Positions 52,219 through 64,000 of a stretch of 64,000 nt of DNA are shown here, one piece after another. Source of the DNA: Tillandsia leiboldiana (taxonomy: Eukaryota > Streptophyta > Magnoliopsida > Poales > Bromeliaceae); contig CM055069.1 of the NCBI GenBank assembly GCA_029204045.2, positions 19,820,825 through 19,884,824 on the forward strand. The letters are read 5' to 3'. A program made the translations under genes and the position numbers. Within the stretch, counting starts at the first letter, position 1. Each line of letters starts with the position of its first letter. Under the pieces are notes generated by a model. The model saw nothing but the letters and a program-made list of their open reading frames with translations. It ran no database searches and was not told the origin of the DNA.

Positions 52219-55200
52219 TGTAGAAATCTAGAATTTGAAAGTCTCAGTTTGCCTTTAAATATTTAAAATTTGTCAATTTTGGCAAAAGTGGAGAGATAGT
52301 GGGTCAATAGTGGGCCCAGAGGTATCGACTTTTGATCGGGGTCTGATCTGGAAAATCCGAGATCACCATTGCGATCGTCTCGTCGAAACATAGAAGTTTC
52401 ATATTCATATGTTTTCGATCCGACGGTCGGATCTTCCAGAAATCAGAAATCAAAAAGTGGGCCCGCGACTTAAGTGAATAGTAACCTTTGAATGTTTAAC
52501 CCCTTGTGATCATGAATGGTCGAACCACTATCTAGAATTTTAACATAGAAGTATGAGTAATGGATCCTAGCTAATTTCGACGTTCTGAGCGCAATGGCAC
52601 TGACGGATTTCGCGTTTGGCGACCCGTGTGCATCGAAGTGCGTGCGTCGGTTTGCGACATACAGAACAAGATGGCCCGAGATTTCATACGAGCACCAAAT
52701 CAAACAAATGACTAGCCTATTTTGAAGGTCTCGACGAGCCGGACGTCGTGGCGAAGTCCATTTTCAGTTTCAGCAACTCGAGTGCCTCGAAAAGCGTGAA
52801 ATACATTGAAAAAGTGGGTATTTTTGAAGAAACCCTAATCTTTTATGTACCAAGAATTATGAGGCTTATAAGTTGGGGTGCTGGGTGCATTTGTCACCTA
52901 CAGGGGGGACCTTAGAGTTTTAGGATCTTTGTGTAGGGGGTTTTGTGCAAAATGTGCATTTAAACACTTGTATACACGTGTGGAGTGTACCCTGCCTCTT
53001 CCCCTTCGTAACTGAAGCTCCACCAGCTCTCCAGCTCGCAACCGCCGCGGCCCTTCAGTTGCCGAAACGGCCGGCCGCTCGGGTCGCCGGAGTTAAAGGT
53101 TAGAAACCTATATTGGAGTTTTCCTTAAGTGCGTGAAGGAGAGATCAACCAGAGCTTTTAGATTTAGCCAACCTTCATCTGAGAGCTTCATAGAGAGGCA
53201 GCAACCGAGCCCTGGTGTACCCGACCCCAGCCGCCGCCGAGCGCCGCCGCAGCCACCTTCCTCTTTCTTCCCTTCTCCGACGAGGTGCGAAGTTGGACGG
53301 GACCTCTTCAAAGTTGGATTGGGAGGTGTCTGAGGAGTTCCTGGTGCTTGGAGGACCCTGCTGGAGCAAGCCTTGGCCGCGCGTAGTGAGGGAACCAAGA
53401 ATCCGGCTTCCTCCTTCTTCCCCGAGCTCGGCTAAGGTGAGGGTCCTTAACCAACGGTTTCTAGCACCCCGGACCATTAGCAGTGGACTCCTTAGGTCCT
53501 TAGCATCCTCCCTGCAAAGCCCCGAGGTCCCATGCAGCATGGTTAGCCGGCGGCCACAATAGGTCGCCGGAAACCTAACCTAGCTCCGCCCCTAAAGAAC
53601 TCGGCAACCACTGAATATAAACGCACCAAAATTGGTGTGCTTGGACTGTAGGAGGAGAGGACCAACTCCACCAAATTTGGTGGAGTATGGTTGAACCAAT
53701 TAATGGCAGTTTTATGCCCTAGTTCGGGCTTTTTGTTGCATTCGGCCGAGCTTGATGCTCCGGCGCCGGCGGGCCTCTCCGACGCCGGCCACCTGCCCAG
53801 AATCCTTGTTGGGACCAAGAGGTTCCCAACCATGCTGTTGCATGGCTCCCATGCAAGCCGAGGAAGGCGCGGCCGAGTTGGGTGCGAATTTGCACCAAGT
53901 TGCGGCCGCCGGCGCTCAGGCCATCTCCGGCCGGGGTGAGTTGGTCGGGAAGCTTGCTGGGACCACAAGGAGTCTATCCATGCAAGTTAGAGAGCTTCAT
54001 AATGCCTCTGTAAAATTCCGCCATTAGAGGTGGAGGAGCTCGAAACCGAGCTCACTCCCCAGCCGCCACCCGCCGCACCCCGGGGCCAGCCGCATGCATG
54101 GGAAGTCTCAGTGAGGTAAATAGCACCTGCTTGTGCTTTTATTTTGATCCCAGAACCATTGGTTGTTAGTCACGATTTTCAAGGTTGGAGCTCATTTTCT
54201 TCCCGAGCTCCGGCCAACCCGAGAAGGTTTGGCTTGCTCCAGGTTGATGAGAAATGATCCCTGAACTCAGTAGAACATTTTGCTTCGAAACATATTGCCC
54301 CAGATACCCGCTGTGCAGAGAACCCAATTCGGATTTTTGTATGTGTGTGTGTGTATGAGAGATGCATACCAGCTGTTTGATTAAATGCCACTGAGAAGAA
54401 AGAGTTGGAATTTGACAAAACTTTGTATATGAAACTTGCTCCAAATAGTCCCCTGAGCTCTGTGCTCACTTCAGTTCAAACAGAAACTGAGTGAATTAAA
54501 GTTTGGTGCATTGTGAATTAGGGTGTAAGCTTGACCTTGGTTCTGCTTGAACCAGCCCACCTGGGCCTCAACCAGGGTGAGCACTGAGGTCCTGGCAGTG
54601 CCCAGACCAACTTTGATATACAAAATGTTCTTGTTTGAAGTTTAAATTAAAAGATGTAGTAGAATCAACCTTTTAGTGAAATGTTTAAATAAAACATGGT
54701 TCCGGGCTGTTGGCGAAGCCGCGACAGTGCATTCCTAGCTAATTTGGGGTCACTGAACGCGATGCTCGCGTTAGAAACAGTGTTTGAAGTCCCGGAGAAA
54801 CAAAAATTCATTTGGGCTATGTTAGAGAGGGTTTTTATGGCCCGAAGTTTGCCTCGGGTTCCGTGCTGCTGCAAATTAGTGAGCACGGTGTTCAGCATGA
54901 AAAATGTCACCTGCTGGAAGTGACGGTTCGTCAAAATTATTTTCCAGTTGAAAGAACGAGCGAAAACAGTGCTCAAATGGCACTAAAATGTAATTTCTGA
55001 AAACTTTAAGGGTTTAAATGCAAAATAGACAATGTGTACTGGTTAGTAAAATGTTTAAATGATTCCTAAGCTTTTCGTTGGGAATCCATCGGCTTTCGTT
55101 GAGCGGAAATCGGATAACAGTCCGAGAATCGGCAAAATCGTCGATTTTACGGTGTCTAGGTTACAATTAAAATAACTAAGAAGGTTTTAAATTGATCTGG

Positions 55201-56955
55201 GCTTAGGTTAGAGTTAGCGGGACTGAATTGATCCCTGATTGGTGATTTTTGATCCAGGTTGATTCAGTTTGCACCTGGAGTTGAGCATTTAGAGGATTAC
55301 AGATTAATTGCCTGCGCATTGACAGGTGGGTTATCTTCGGTCCGGGTTTTATCAGTTCGGCCCTCTGGGGTGCGATACTGGTTGGACCCCTGTTTTTGGT
55401 AGTTTAACTTGATTACTTTGAGCCTGCCTTTCTTTGATATATTATATCTGCTATCTGCCTGATCTATGCCTGTTATCTGTTCTATTTTGCCTTACATGAT
55501 TGTCCATAGCACCTCTAGTATTTATACTTTTACTCGGACATTTTCATGGTTGATTAGTGAGCCTGTTTGTTCTGCTAATCAAATGATACCTCTCTGAGCA
55601 CATAGATTTATTTAACTGAGGTTTTACCCCGCTTCGTAGGGTCGCCGGAGTCTGTTCTTGTTTGATAGGACAAAGGCACTGCTCTGCGAGGTTTGGACTT
55701 AAATCCAAGCTTCGTAGTGTCGCCTGAGTCTGTTCTTGTTTGATAGGACAAGGGCAATGCTCTTCAAGGTTTGGACTTTTCAAAACAGTTTTCTTAAAAA
55801 TATGTGTTTAAGTTTTGTATCATTTGGTTGGTTTGTGTGGTTGAGTTGAGTTTATCTGTGAGCTTCTGTTGAGAGATATTTGCCTTGATCTTGCATATGA
55901 GTTGACATTTATTGCTGAGTGTTCCTGCATGAGTGTTGAGATTCAGTTGGTTTTTGCCCTTGCATCCCAGTGGGGATTTCCCGGCTTGTTGCCGATTACC
56001 GGTCAGTGGACCGTGAGCTTGAGCATTTGCATATGATTCGCCCGCACCGTTGTACTTCACGAATATCAGCGGATTTGCTACCCGTAGCGATGTTCTTTAC
56101 CGGTAAAGTGGTTAGCTGAGGCAACCCGTGACCCTAGTTTGGGGAATGTCAACCAGGTGGTGCCAAGAGGGCAGCCTCGCCTGAGGTCTTTGCGAAGACC
56201 AAAATGGTAGCTTGTGATTGGGTCTTTGCGTTTTCATCTATTTGATGCATGTGTTGATTCTTTGATTCTTTGATCCGGCTTCTAGTTATCTACTTCTTTT
56301 ATGATTCTATGTGATGCCTCTGATTATAGTTCCATTGTTATCTTGCTGATTGTCCTAACTCCTTGATGTGTTGACTATCCTGATACATGTTTTAAATTCT
56401 GCTAAAATTATCTCCTATGCTTGTACCCAGATTATGAGTTTTGCTTTCTTTACAGCACCAGTTATATATCTGCTTTACCCTAACCCCTGATCTATTACTA
56501 TCCTCTAGCATTGTATACCAGTAGGTACGATCTGCTATTTCTCGGCTCGTCGTGCCCACTGGGATACACTCCGGTGTGTCTCACACCCTCGGGTGACTGT
56601 TTTTCAGGTCGAGCGGGTGTTGAGATGTCGGGACGAGTTGGTGAGATCACGAGATAGAGCTTGACCCTGGACAGCCGATAAGATCAAGTATTTATTTGTG
56701 TATCAAATGTAATGCAATGTAATTGAGAAGTTATGGATATTGTAATTTAATCTTGCTTAGTAGAAGTACGTAGTTAGTACTCTGGTTGTATGCCAAGTGA
56801 GCCGTGCATATATAGAAAAGGGCTCAATCCCCAGTGGGATTGGGACTCTTCTATATTTGTGGCGGTCTGTTGCGCCCTGGCCGGTTTTAAACTCTGATTT
56901 CAAAAAAAAAAAAAAAAAAAATTTAGACGCTGGTTTTTAAACTCGGGGCGTGACA
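52219..56955 (+). repeat. 5' LTR of D
   Basis: It starts TGTAGAAATCTAG and ends CTCGGGGCGTGACA. A GC-rich middle (about 53000-54100) holds overlapping ORFs of 82-141 codons on both strands, repeated in the 3' LTR; none has a recognisable domain, so they are not called as genes. The tail has a 2 x 78-bp tandem duplication (from 55632 and 55710) and A20 at 56902-56921. Confidence 0.93.
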
Positions 56956-57215
56956 GATTAGATGGTATCAGAGCAATAGGAAACGCAATGTCTAGTTTTG
57001 GCTAGGAACGAACCCTAGGATGACTCATGTTACGAGAGAGCGCTGGGTAGTGTTCTAAGTCTGATAGGTCAAAACAGAAGTTGTGGGTCGACCGTACTAA
57101 GATAAATTATTAACTAGATTAATACTTAGAAAACTGATATTTTGGGTGTTTAGAAAATTTTTAAAGTATGTTTTGTTAAGTTTCGGGGACGAAACTTTTT
57201 AAAAGTTGTGGGTGA
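56956..57215 (+). other. 260-bp interior of D: primer site, leader, hairpin, PPT
   Basis: TGGTATCAGAGC at 56963-56974 is the primer site. AACCCTAGGATGACT with CCTAGG at 57014-57019 and CGAGAGAGCGC match the leaders of A, B and I. About 130 AT-rich bases follow. AAGTTTCG (57178-57185), loop GGGA, CGAAACTT (57190-57197) is the hairpin, and AAAAGTTGTGGGTGA (57201-57215) the weak polypurine tract. Gag and pol are entirely gone. Confidence 0.9.
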
Positions 57216-60200
57216 TGTAGAAATCTAGAATTTGAAAGTCTCAGTTTGCCTTTAAATATTTAAAATTTGTCAATTTTGGCAAAAGTGGAGAGATAGTGGG
57301 TCAATAGTGGGCCCAGAGGTATCGACTTTTGATCGGGGTCTGATCTGGAAAATCCGAGATCACCATTGCGATCGTCTCGTCGAAACATAGAAGTTTCATA
57401 TTCATATGTTTTCGATCCGACGGTCGGATCTTCCAGAAATCAGAAATCAAAAAGTGGGCCCGCGACTTAAGTGAATAGTAACCTTTGAATGTTTAACCCC
57501 TTGTGATCATGAATGGTCGAACCACTATCTAGAATTTTAACATAGAAGTATGAGTAATGGATCCTAGCTAATTTCGACGTTCTGAGCGCAATGGCACTGA
57601 CGGATTTCGCGTTTGGCGACCCGTGTGCATCGAAGTGCGTGCGTCGGTTTGCGACATACAGAACAAGATGGCCCGAGATTTCATACGAGCACCAAATCAA
57701 ACAAATGACTAGCCTATTTTAAAGGTCTCGACGAGCCGGACGTCGTGGCGAAGTCCATTTTCAGTTTCGGCAACTCGAGTGCCTCGAAAAGCGTGAAATA
57801 CATTGAAAAAGTGGGTATTTTTGAAGAAACCCTAATCTTTTATGTACCAAGAATTATGAGGCTTATAAGTTGGGGTGCTGGGTGCATTTGTCACCTACAG
57901 GGGGGACCTTAGAGTTTTAGGATCTTTGTGTAGGGGGTTTTGTGCAAAATGTGCATTTAAACACTTGTATACACGTGTGGAGTGTACCCTGCCTCTTCCC
58001 CTTCGTAACTGAAGCTCCACCAGCTCTCCAGCTCGCAACCGCCGCGGCCCTTCAGTTGCCGAAACGGCCGGCCGCTCGGGTCGCCGGAGTTAAAGGTTAG
58101 AAACCTATATTGGAGTTTTCCTTAAGTGCGTGAAGGAGAGATCAACCAGAGCTTTTAGATTTAGCCAACCTTCATCTGAGAGCTTCATAGAGAGGCCGCA
58201 ACCGAGCCCTGGTGTACCCGACCCCAGCCGCCGCCGAGCGCCGCCGCAGCCACCTTCCTCTTTCTTCCCTTCTCCGACGAGGTGCGAAGTTGGACGGGAC
58301 CTCTTCAAAGTTGGATTGGGAGGTGTCTGAGGAGTTCCTGGTGCTTGGAGGACCCTGCTGGAGCAAGCCTTGGCCGCGCGTAGTGAGGGAACCAAGAATC
58401 CGGCTTCCTCCTTCTTCCCCGAGCTCGGCTAAGGTGAGGGTCCTTAACCAACGGTTTCTAGCACCCCGGACCATTAGCAGTGGACTCCTTAGGTCCTTAG
58501 CATCCTCCCTGCAAAGCCCCGAGGTCCCATGCAGCATGGTTAGCCGGCGGCCACAATAGGTCGCCGGAAACCTAACCTAGCTCCGCCCCTAAAGAACTCG
58601 GCAACCACTGAATATAAACGCACCAAAATTGGTGTGCTTGGACTGTAGGAGGAGAGGACCAACTCCACCAAATTTGGTGGAGTATGGTTGAACCAATTAA
58701 TGGCAGTTTTATGCCCTAGTTCGGGCTTTTTGTTGCATTCGGCCGAGCTTGATGCTCCGGCGCCGGCGGGCCTCTCCGACGCCGGCCACCTGCCCAGAAT
58801 CCTTGTTGGGACCAAGAGGTTCCCAACCATGCTGTTGCATGGCTCCCATGCAAGCCGAGGAAGGCGCGGCCGAGTTGGGTGCGAATTTGCACCAAGTTGC
58901 GGCCGCCGGCGCTCAGGCCATCTCCGGCCGGGGTGAGTTGGTCGGGAAGCTTGCTGGGACCACAAGGAGTCTATCCATGCAAGTTAGAGAGCTTCATAAT
59001 GCCTCTGTAAAATTCCGCCATTAGAGGTGGAGGAGCTCGAAACCGAGCTCACTCCCCAGCCGCCACCGCCGCACCCCGGGGCCAGCCGCATGCATGGGAA
59101 GTCTCAGTGAGGTAAATAGCACCTGCTTGTGCTTTTATTTTGATCCCAGAACCATTGGTTGTTTAGTCACGATTTTCAAGGTTGGAGCTCATTTTCTTCC
59201 CGAGCTCCGGCCAACCCGAGAAGGTTTGGCTTGCTCCAGGTTGATGAGAAATGATCCCTGAACTCAGTAGAACATTTTGCTTCGAAACATATTGCCCCAG
59301 ATACCCGCTGTGCAGAGAACCCAATTCGGATTTTTGCATGTGTGTGTGTGTATGAGAGATGCATACCAGCTGTTTGATTAAATGCCACTGAGAAGAAAGA
59401 GTTGGAATTTGACAAAACTTTGTATATGAAACTTGCTCCAAATAGTCCCCTGAGCTCTGTGCTCACTTCAGTTCAAACAGAAACTGAGTGAATTAAAGTT
59501 TGGTGCATTGTGAATTAGGGTGTAAGCTTGACCTTGGTTCTGCTTGAACCAGCCCACCTGGGCCTCAACCAGGGTGAGCACTGAGGTCCTGGCAGTGCCC
59601 AGACCAACTTTGATATACAAAATGTTCTTGTTTGAAGTTTAAATTAAAAGATGTAGTAGAATCAACCTTTTAGTGAAATGTTTAAATAAAACATGGTTCC
59701 GGGCTGTTGGCGAAGCCGCGACAGTGCATTCCTAGCTAATTTGGGGTCACTGAACGCGATGCTCGCGTTAGAAACAGTGTTTGAAGTCCCGGAGAAACAA
59801 AAATTCATTTGGGCTATGTTAGAGAGGGTTTTTATGGCCCGAAGTTTGCCTCGGGTTCCGTGCTGCTGCAAATTAGTGAGCACGGTGTTCAGCATGAAAA
59901 ATGTCACCTGCTGGAAGTGACGGTTCGTCAAAATTATTTTCCAGTTGAAAGAACGAGCGAAAACAGTGCTCAAATGGCACTAAAATGTAATTTCTGAAAA
60001 CTTTAAGGGTTTAAATGCAAAATAGACAATGTGTACTGGTTAGTAAAATGTTTAAATGATTCCTAAGCTTTTCGTTGGGAATCCATCGGCTTTCGTTGAG
60101 CGGAAATCGGATAACAGTCCGAGAATCGGCAAAATCGTCGATTTTACGGTGTCTAGGTTACAATTAAAATAACTAAGAAGGTTTTAAATTGATCTGGGCT

Positions 60201-61952
60201 TAGGTTAGAGTTAGCGGGACTGAATTGATCCCTGATTGGTGATTTTTGATCCAGGTTGATTCAGTTTGCACCTGGAGTTGAGCATTTAGAGGATTACAGA
60301 TTAATTGCCTGCGCATTGACAGGTGGGTTATCTTCGGTCCGGGTTTTATCAGTTCGGCCCTCTGGGGTGCGATACTGGTTGGACCCCTGTTTTTGGTAGT
60401 TTAACTTGATTACTTTGAGCCTGCCTTTCTTTGATATATTATATCTGCTATCTGCCTGATCTATGCCTGTTATCTGTTCTATTTTGCCTTACATGATTGT
60501 CCATAGCACCTCTAGTATTTATACTTTTACTCGGACATTTTCATGGTTGATTAGTGAGCCTGTTTGTTCTGCTAATCAAATGATACCTCTCTGAGCACAT
60601 AGATTTATTTAACTGAGGTTTTACCCCGCTTCGTAGGGTCGCCGGAGTCTGTTCTTGTTTGATAGGACAAAGGCACTGCTCTGCGAGGTTTGGACTTAAA
60701 TCCAAGCTTCGTAGTGTCGCCTGAGTCTGTTCTTGTTTGATAGGACAAGGGCAATGCTCTTCAAGGTTTGGACTTTTCAAAACAGTTTTCTTAAAAATAT
60801 GTGTTTAAGTTTTGTATCATTTGGTTGGTTTGTGTGGTTGAGTTGAGTTTATCTGTGAGCTTCTGTTGAGAGATATTTGCCTTGATCTTGCATATGAGTT
60901 GACATTTATTGCTGAGTGTTCCTGCATGAGTGTTGAGATTCAGTTGGTTTTTGCCCTTGCATCCCAGTGGGGATTTCCCGGCTTGTTGCCGATTACCGGT
61001 CAGTGGACCGTGAGCTTGAGCATTTGCATATGATTCGCCCGCACCGTTGTACTTCACGAATATCAGCGGATTTGCTACCCGTAGCGATGTTCTTTACCGG
61101 TAAAGTGGTTAGCTGAGGCAACCCGTGACCCTAGTTTGGGGAATGTCAACCAGGTGGTGCCAAGAGGGCAGCCTCGCCTGAGGTCTTTGCGAAGACCAAA
61201 ATGGTAGCTTGTGATTGGGTCTTTGCGTTTTCATCTATTTGATGCATGTGTTGATTCTTTGATTCTTTGATCCGGCTTCTAGTTATCTACTTCTTTTATG
61301 ATTCTATGTGATGCCTCTGATTATAGTTCCATTGTTATCTTGCTGATTGTCCTAACTCCTTGATGTGTTGACTATCCTGATACATGTTTTAAATTCTGCT
61401 AAAATTATCTCCTATGCTTGTACCCAGATTATGAGTTTTGCTTTCTTTACAGCACCAGTTATATATCTGCTTTACCCTAACCCCTGATCTATTACTATCC
61501 TCTAGCATTGTATACCAGTAGGTACGATCTGCTATTTCTCGGCTCGTCGTGCCCACTGGGATACACTCCGGTGTGTCTCACACCCTCGGGTGACTGTTTT
61601 TCAGGTCGAGCGGGTGTTGAGATGTCGGGACGAGTTGGTGAGATCACGAGATAGAGCTTGACCCTGGACAGCCGATAAGATCAAGTATTTATTTGTGTAT
61701 CAAATGTAATGCAATGTAATTGAGAAGTTATGGATATTGTAATTTAATCTTGCTTAGTAGAAGTACGTAGTTAGTACTCTGGTTGTATGCCAAGTGAGCC
61801 GTGCATATATAGAAAAGGGCTCAATCCCCAGTGGGATTGGGACTCTTCTATATTTGTGGCGGTCTGTTGCGCCCTGGCCGGTTTTAAACTCTGATTTCAA
61901 AAAAAAAAAAAAAAAAAATTTAGACGCTGGTTTTTAAACTCGGGGCGTGACA
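57216..61952 (+). repeat. 3' LTR of D
   Basis: 4737 bp, nearly identical to the 5' LTR. The A20 run (61899-61918) has the same length in both copies. Confidence 0.93.
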
Positions 61953-64000
61953 GTGTGAGAACTACGACAGAGTTCCCAGTGGGTTCAACCACCGAGAAAA
62001 AGTGTCCTACACCACTTGGTCCAATGGAAGCAATAACAATAATGTGCTAGGAATCTAAAATCCTCAATATCAAAATGCGGCTATGCAATATATATATCTC
62101 ACTACACTATCTATGTATACTCATCGACCCAGCACTACTCTGTCTAGCCATACTAGGCTACTAAGAACCAACTCGGCCACTATGCCGCTGTATACAGGGT
62201 CAAACTAACCCGGCCATCTTGGCCACTCAATTTTCTCTTTATTCTTTAAATTCTGGTGCTTTAGTTTAAGTTAACCCTCAGAAATTCTTATCCAAACGGG
62301 CCCCAGCCCGGTAGTCATGCTACCTTCAGATAAGATTTCTAAGGTTGCCGATAACACCCGCAAGTGTTACCCCGTCCTACGGGAGAAACGTGCTAGACGG
62401 GTCACTGCCCGGGAGAGGGACACTGCCTGCAACTCCAACAAGGGCTACGTTTCACTCCCGAAGGTACGCCCGTTTTATCTTTATCTTTTCTTTTGCCTTT
62501 AGCTCTTTGTTTTGCCTTTACTTGGGAAGCTGAGTCTTGCTCACACACTTCCCCAGGGAGTGACATATGCTCAACCCTCCCGTTGGCAACTTAACTTTAA
62601 TTCTTTAATTCACTTGGGAGTGACATATGCTCAACCCTCCCAATGGCCATTTAGGCTTTTCTTTTACAGGGTCCAAGGGTTCCAAAAGACGGATGCCTAC
62701 AACCCCAATCAAACAAGAACAGGTTGTAGCATCGCCTCCTGTAGTGCTCGGCCCAATGTATTTTATCTTATCCTTTTTACTCTTCATTAATCATTCTCTT
62801 TACACTTTAGGTTCAGATGAGTTTTAAGGCCCCTTGGGACTCATCTACACGGGAGTGACATATGCTCAACCCTCCCATTAGCATTCATGCCTCAATGCTT
62901 CTCTTTTACTTTTCTCTTTTTGTTTCAAGCAATTTGCTTGTCTTGCTCATTAGCCACTTTTGGCTTTCACTTAAGCTTTATTTCTTTTATATATCCTAAG
63001 TTCTTTACTCTAGGATAATTTGGGTGTCTTTAACACCAATTTAAGTTTGAACAACTTGTTCATTTACATTTCCACTTATTTTGCCACTTGGCAATATCTT
63101 TAGTTTCCTAGGCACTTTTACACTTTTTCTTACTTGTTCTCAATTCACAACCCTATGCTTCAATTACCTTAAGGTTGCACTATGTCACTAGGACATTAGT
63201 TACTTTCGATTTTATCTAATTTAGGGTTTATTAACCCTATTTCCATTTTCTTTTCCTTTCATGTCTCCACACTTGATCATTTTCCATTTTCCTTTATTTA
63301 ACTCAGATTGAAGTTAAACTAATTGATCCACTTACCCAGACGTCCTATGACTTTCTGGGGTTTCATTATTTAATTCTCTAACTTGGGAATCTAATCCCCT
63401 TTTTTCCTGATTCTTCACTGAATCCTAGAGTTTTACTAACTCTATTTTCCTGTTCCATGTTTAACCTAGGGTTGCACTAACTCTATTTCATCACTAGAGT
63501 TTAACCCTATTAGTTCATCTTAGGTTCCTTTACCTAAGTTCCATAACTTGTTTAACCTAGAGTTCTCTGACTCTATGTTTAACACTCTATTCTTAACCTT
63601 AGGTTATTCCCTAAGTTAATGCCACTCGTCCACCTAGGTGTATCTCCTAGGTCATCATGCCACTCGTTGAACCTAAATCTAGGTTTTCTCCTAGGTCTCA
63701 CTACCATCATGCATTTCTTTTCCCCTATGCTTTCACATGATTCCTAGGGTTACACCCTAACATGATCACAACAATAATAATTGTTTACATCTACGCATGC
63801 AATTATTTCCATATCCATCATAAAATAATATTTATCTCCTACGCATGCCACCATTATCATGATTCCCTAACGCCTCTAACAGGCTACTATCATGCTTCTG
63901 GATCGAAAAGCAAAGGAGCAAGGGGAGAGGTCACCCAATTTCGGCAGAATCCCCCACCTCAATGTTTTCCCCTGTTCTTGAAAGAGACAAATTTTGCTCT
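61953..64000 (-). mobile_element. LTR E (B family), second part, runs off the window
   Basis: After GTGTG it continues the reverse complement of the B LTR: the CTACACCACTTGGTCCAATGG block and, at the end, GGCAGAATCCCCCACCTCA, matching the GGTGGGGGATTCT block of B and F. It differs from B by several indels. No gene. Whether E is solo or a full element cannot be seen. Confidence 0.8.

Larger units (their letters stand above)
52219..61952 (+). mobile_element. Minimal-interior LTR element D
   Basis: Two LTRs of exactly 4737 bp (52219-56955 and 57216-61952) enclose only 260 bp. By eye they differ at about four substitutions and two 1-bp indels, so this is the youngest insertion seen. The interior keeps a tRNA-Met primer site, one CCTAGG, the pre-PPT hairpin and a purine-rich tract, with no coding sequence. 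Termini and target duplication are intact, so it moved as a real element, presumably with enzymes from a gypsy relative. Confidence 0.93.

Noticed and set aside
53108..54027. ORFs of 82-141 codons in the GC-rich part of LTR D, possible captured host gene
   Set aside because: They overlap on both strands with no recognised domain or clear start, and are duplicated at 58105-59024 because they lie in the LTR. A captured exon cannot be excluded without a search, but I cannot support it.
56902..56921. A20 run as the tail of a LINE or processed pseudogene
   Set aside because: It is inside the LTR, present with the same length in both LTR copies, and has no retroposed sequence upstream.

Overview
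The window is plant nuclear DNA made almost entirely of nested LTR retrotransposons. No host protein-coding, tRNA or rRNA gene could be supported. The plant assignment rests on a Ty1/copia element with a long extra 3' ORF (SIRE/Maximus-like layout), a Ty3/gypsy chromovirus of Del/Tekay type, primer-binding sites complementary to initiator tRNA-Met, and LTRs of 1.3-4.7 kb. A flowering plant with a large, repeat-rich genome is likely; the species cannot be named from the sequence.

Layout. Letters are names used here. 1-334 is a cut LTR fragment (H). 335-8311 is a gypsy-type LTR (G) split by a 4.6-kb solo LTR (F, 396-5013, TSD CCTTT). 8312-8509 is GC-rich LTR-like DNA. 8510-9162 and 50526-51749 are two parts of a minus-strand LTR (C), split by element A (9163-50520, TSD CTGCG). 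A is itself split three times. Its leader minisatellite carries a Copia element (13461-24553, TSD GTTAC). A second minisatellite in its body carries a minus-strand gypsy chromovirus (I, 25787-35954, TSD CACAC). Its 3' LTR carries a large non-autonomous element (B, 39749-50075, no TSD). C is also split by a minus-strand B-family LTR (E, from 51750 past the window end). E is split by D (52219-61952, TSD GTGTG), which has two 4737-bp LTRs around a 260-bp interior.

How the parts relate. I is the only gypsy copy with recognisable RT, RNase H, integrase and chromodomain-like sequence, and it is damaged. A, B and D look like deletion derivatives. Their interiors shrink from about 5.05 kb (I) to 2.9 kb (A), 2.25 kb (B) and 0.26 kb (D), while their LTRs lengthen from 2.4-2.7 to 3.4, about 4.0 and 4.7 kb. 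All keep the tRNA-Met primer site, a CCTAGG palindrome in the leader, a small perfect hairpin just before the polypurine tract, and a terminus in GGGGCGTGACA. This fits elements mobilised in trans by a chromovirus.

The Copia element holds the strongest unusual signals. Its LTR has five pairs of the palindrome GATCCGGATC upstream of a TATA box. Downstream of the TATA is an array of eight small hairpins with an invariant loop (GTGGATTC) and arms that change but stay complementary. The paired-palindrome layout recurs inside the element with its own TATA box and a candidate 5'UTR intron, directly before an intact 484-codon ORF. This suggests the extra ORF has its own LTR-like promoter. Gag and pol are broken: a nonsense codon, loss of protease, and loss of the N-terminal part of integrase.
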